Source: Bacteroidales bacterium (GTDB taxonomy: Bacteria; Bacteroidota; Bacteroidia; Bacteroidales; UBA7960). Taken from it: DNA of 55,377 nt. Below, one piece after another: positions 54,286-55,377 of this stretch. The position numbers and the translations under genes are program-made. Location of the stretch: positions 1 to 55,377 of the forward strand of contig PWJC01000027.1 of assembly GCA_003560165.1 (NCBI GenBank), given 5' to 3'. Position 1 is the stretch's first letter, and every line of letters begins with the position of its first letter. Below the pieces are notes generated by a model. The model searched no databases. It worked only from the letters and a program-made list of their open reading frames with translations, and was not told the DNA's origin.

Positions 54286-54822
54286 TTATGCGCTGGTTTT
54301 TATTTTTTCTTTTAAATTTTCTACTGGACTTTTCCGGGTCTTTTTATTATCTGAGTACTGACCTGTTGATGTCCTGTTTATTATGCCATTCTCATAAACT
54401 ATGTCCATTTCATTTATATGTTCATATTTTACAAAGCGATGAACTTTAAATATATACACAAAATCGTTGATCCTACCGATCACCTTTTTATTATTATTTG
54501 TCTTGATGAAACTAATTTTTTCTCCATCTGTGAGTTGAATTGCTTTGTTGTAATCGTCAGTTATCCTATCATGAATCAATTGCTTTTTAAGCCTTCTCAC
54601 AAAAATCTCATCAATATCTTTTAAATCTTTTTTTACAATGTCGGTAATAAATACAGAATAATATGTCAGGATGTTAACAAATACAATACACTTACGTTTA
54701 TCCACAAAAAACAGATGTGCATTCCAATCAGATAATTTTATATCATTAACATCAACAGGCAACGTTTCCTCCACATTTACAATGAAGTCCTTAAGTTTCT
54801 TCGTACAATATACTCTTGCCAT
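54286..54822 (-). CDS. DUF6933-like hypothetical protein
   Basis: The 178-residue protein begins MARVYCTKKLKDFIVNVEE, followed by NAHLFFVDKRKCIVFVNILT and YYSVFITDIVKK, a pattern I associate with DUF6933 proteins: an N-terminal CTKKL start, a W-N-A-x-x-F core and a central F-x-N-x-x-T segment. The C-terminal 60 residues are charged and may be a lineage-specific addition. AT-rich codon use. Function unknown. A 32-bp repeat lies 38 bp before its start. Confidence 0.7.
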   Translation of the reverse strand: MARVYCTKKLKDFIVNVEETLPVDVNDIKLSDWNAHLFFVDKRKCIVFVNILTYYSVFITDIVKKDLKDIDEIFVRRLKKQLIHDRITDDYNKAIQLTDGEKISFIKTNNNKKVIGRINDFVYIFKVHRFVKYEHINEMDIVYENGIINRTSTGQYSDNKKTRKSPVENLKEKIKTSA

Positions 54823-54859
54823 TTTGTGTTTCTGTTAATTTTGACCTGCCCTTATTAAA

Positions 54860-54891
54860 CTTGCGCATAACGGCCCCGGGATTGGTGCAGT
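54860..54891. repeat. Copy 2 of the 32-33 bp element
   Basis: CTTGCGCATAACGGCCCC followed by GGGATTGGTGCAGT. It aligns with copy 1 at 52099-52131 over its full length. It lies 38 bp before the DUF6933 start on the minus strand. The two copies bracket the FISUMP - CPBP - DUF6933 genes. Confidence 0.7.
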
Positions 54892-54892
54892 G

Positions 54893-54952
54893 AAGCCCGA
54901 TGGGTTGTCCTTGCAACACATATAAGGGCTGAGTTGCATCCTAATCGGGCTT
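54893..54952. repeat. Nested hairpin next to repeat copy 2
   Basis: AAGCCCGAT (54893-54901) pairs with ATCGGGCTT (54944-54952). Inside it, TGCAAC (54912-54917) pairs with GTTGCA (54933-54938). On the plus strand the outer stem is followed by TTGTTTG, so it could also act as a terminator, but no plus-strand gene ends here. Confidence 0.5.
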
Positions 54953-55046
54953 TTGTTTGACCCTCTACCCTATTTCCTCGTTGAGTAAGTTAATGAATTC
55001 CTTGAAGGTGCCCGCCTGGAATATACACTTTATTACAGGGCGTTTA

Positions 55047-55377
55047 TCATTTTATTGAATAATTTGTGCCAGGTCCAGTTCCATGTTTATCAATTAAATT
55101 TTTGGCTAGTAACCCCGGTAATAATTTCTTTACGGTTGGAACTGGTATTCCTAACTTATTTGCTATTTCACCTGATTTACATCCCGGGTTATTCTCTATA
55201 AAAACCAAAACAGATTTCTCTTTAGGAGCTAGTTTTGCTTCAACACCTTTAGTCGTGAGTTTTATCATCAATTGCTCCTGAATATTGCTGAGTGCATCAA
55301 AGAAAAAATATATCCAACTGGATACATCTTCATTAGGTCGCTGCGATTGACAATTCCTTAATACACGGTAATATTCA
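55047..55377 (-). CDS. C-terminal part of a Fic/DOC-family protein (partial, runs off the window)
   Basis: The frame is open to the right edge, so the N-terminal Fic catalytic domain lies outside. The visible 109 residues read EYYRVLRNCQSQRPNEDVSS and WIYFFFDALSNIQEQL, the helical end of the Fic domain, followed by a C-terminal winged helix (APKEKSVLVFIENN, GCKSGEIANKLGIPVPTVKK). Fic proteins transfer AMP or similar groups; the winged helix probably autoregulates. An ATG at 55271 is only the start of an internal sub-frame. Confidence is moderate because no Fic catalytic motif is in view. Confidence 0.65.
   Translation of the reverse strand, partial: EYYRVLRNCQSQRPNEDVSSWIYFFFDALSNIQEQLMIKLTTKGVEAKLAPKEKSVLVFIENNPGCKSGEIANKLGIPVPTVKKLLPGLLAKNLIDKHGTGPGTNYSIK

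Larger units (their letters stand above)
54823..55046. other. Intergenic region with repeat copy 2 and a hairpin
   Basis: This 224-bp gap holds the second copy of the 32-33 bp element (54860-54891) and, overlapping its right side, a longer hairpin (54893-54952). A short segment CGTTGAGTAAG at about 54979-54989 vaguely resembles the inverted complement of the copy's outer end (CTTGCGCATAACG). No gene is visible. Confidence 0.45.

Overview
The window looks like a chromosomal segment of a Bacteroidota member, probably Bacteroidales/Marinilabiliales-like, although no marker here fixes the genus. The evidence is lineage-typical gene content: the type IX secretion protein PorQ, a PorE-like OmpA protein, a DUF3276 PUR-alpha protein, YbbR next to YajC, FloA/NfeD, and DUF1599 beside tpiA. 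Several intergenic gaps also carry TAnnTTTG-type -7 elements, the promoter form used by Bacteroidota sigma factors.

From 1 to about 45 kb the sequence is GC-rich, densely packed housekeeping DNA. From left to right it holds: a partial methyltransferase and a GNAT gene; a membrane protein - M48 protease - rarA - aminotransferase operon; nfeD-floA; DUF1599 - ABC permease - tpiA - prmA - plsY, divergent from folP - cdaA - N-acetylglucosamine kinase-like gene; a tRNA-maturation operon (Sua5/TsaC, CCA-adding enzyme, a pRiA4b ORF-3-like protein, MiaA); two glycosyltransferases and dapD, divergent from ruvX - def - M16 peptidase - O-methyltransferase; nusB - yajC - ybbR - coaE - porQ - S8 protease - beta-barrel protein; a DUF3276 gene; a DEAD-box helicase and WaaP-type kinase pair; purM - prfA - pyrF; a PorE-like OmpA protein and TatA; an MFS transporter and pirin; and an ECF sigma locus.

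From about 45.3 kb, and clearly from 47.5 kb, the DNA becomes AT-richer and turns accessory. It holds katG, a RhuM-like remnant, an AAA/DUF4143 ATPase, a frameshifted TlpA-like thioredoxin remnant, a CNNM/DUF21 membrane protein with a cytoplasmic alpha-amylase, then widely spaced genes on one strand (FISUMP lipoprotein, CPBP protease, DUF6933, the C-terminus of a Fic protein). The gaps between these last genes carry imperfect palindromes and a duplicated 32-33 bp element.

The points most worth attention are these. (1) The ECF sigma gene and the divergent DUF6249 gene have two facing promoters of identical architecture (GTAACC, 15 bp, CGTCAAAA), which points to a self-contained two-armed ECF regulon. 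(2) Triosephosphate isomerase has lysine in place of the catalytic glutamate. (3) pyrF is cut by a single in-frame TAA. (4) The palindrome-bearing, same-strand gene series at 52-55 kb resembles a cassette array, though no integrase is visible here. No tRNA, rRNA, CRISPR array or transposase gene was recognised.
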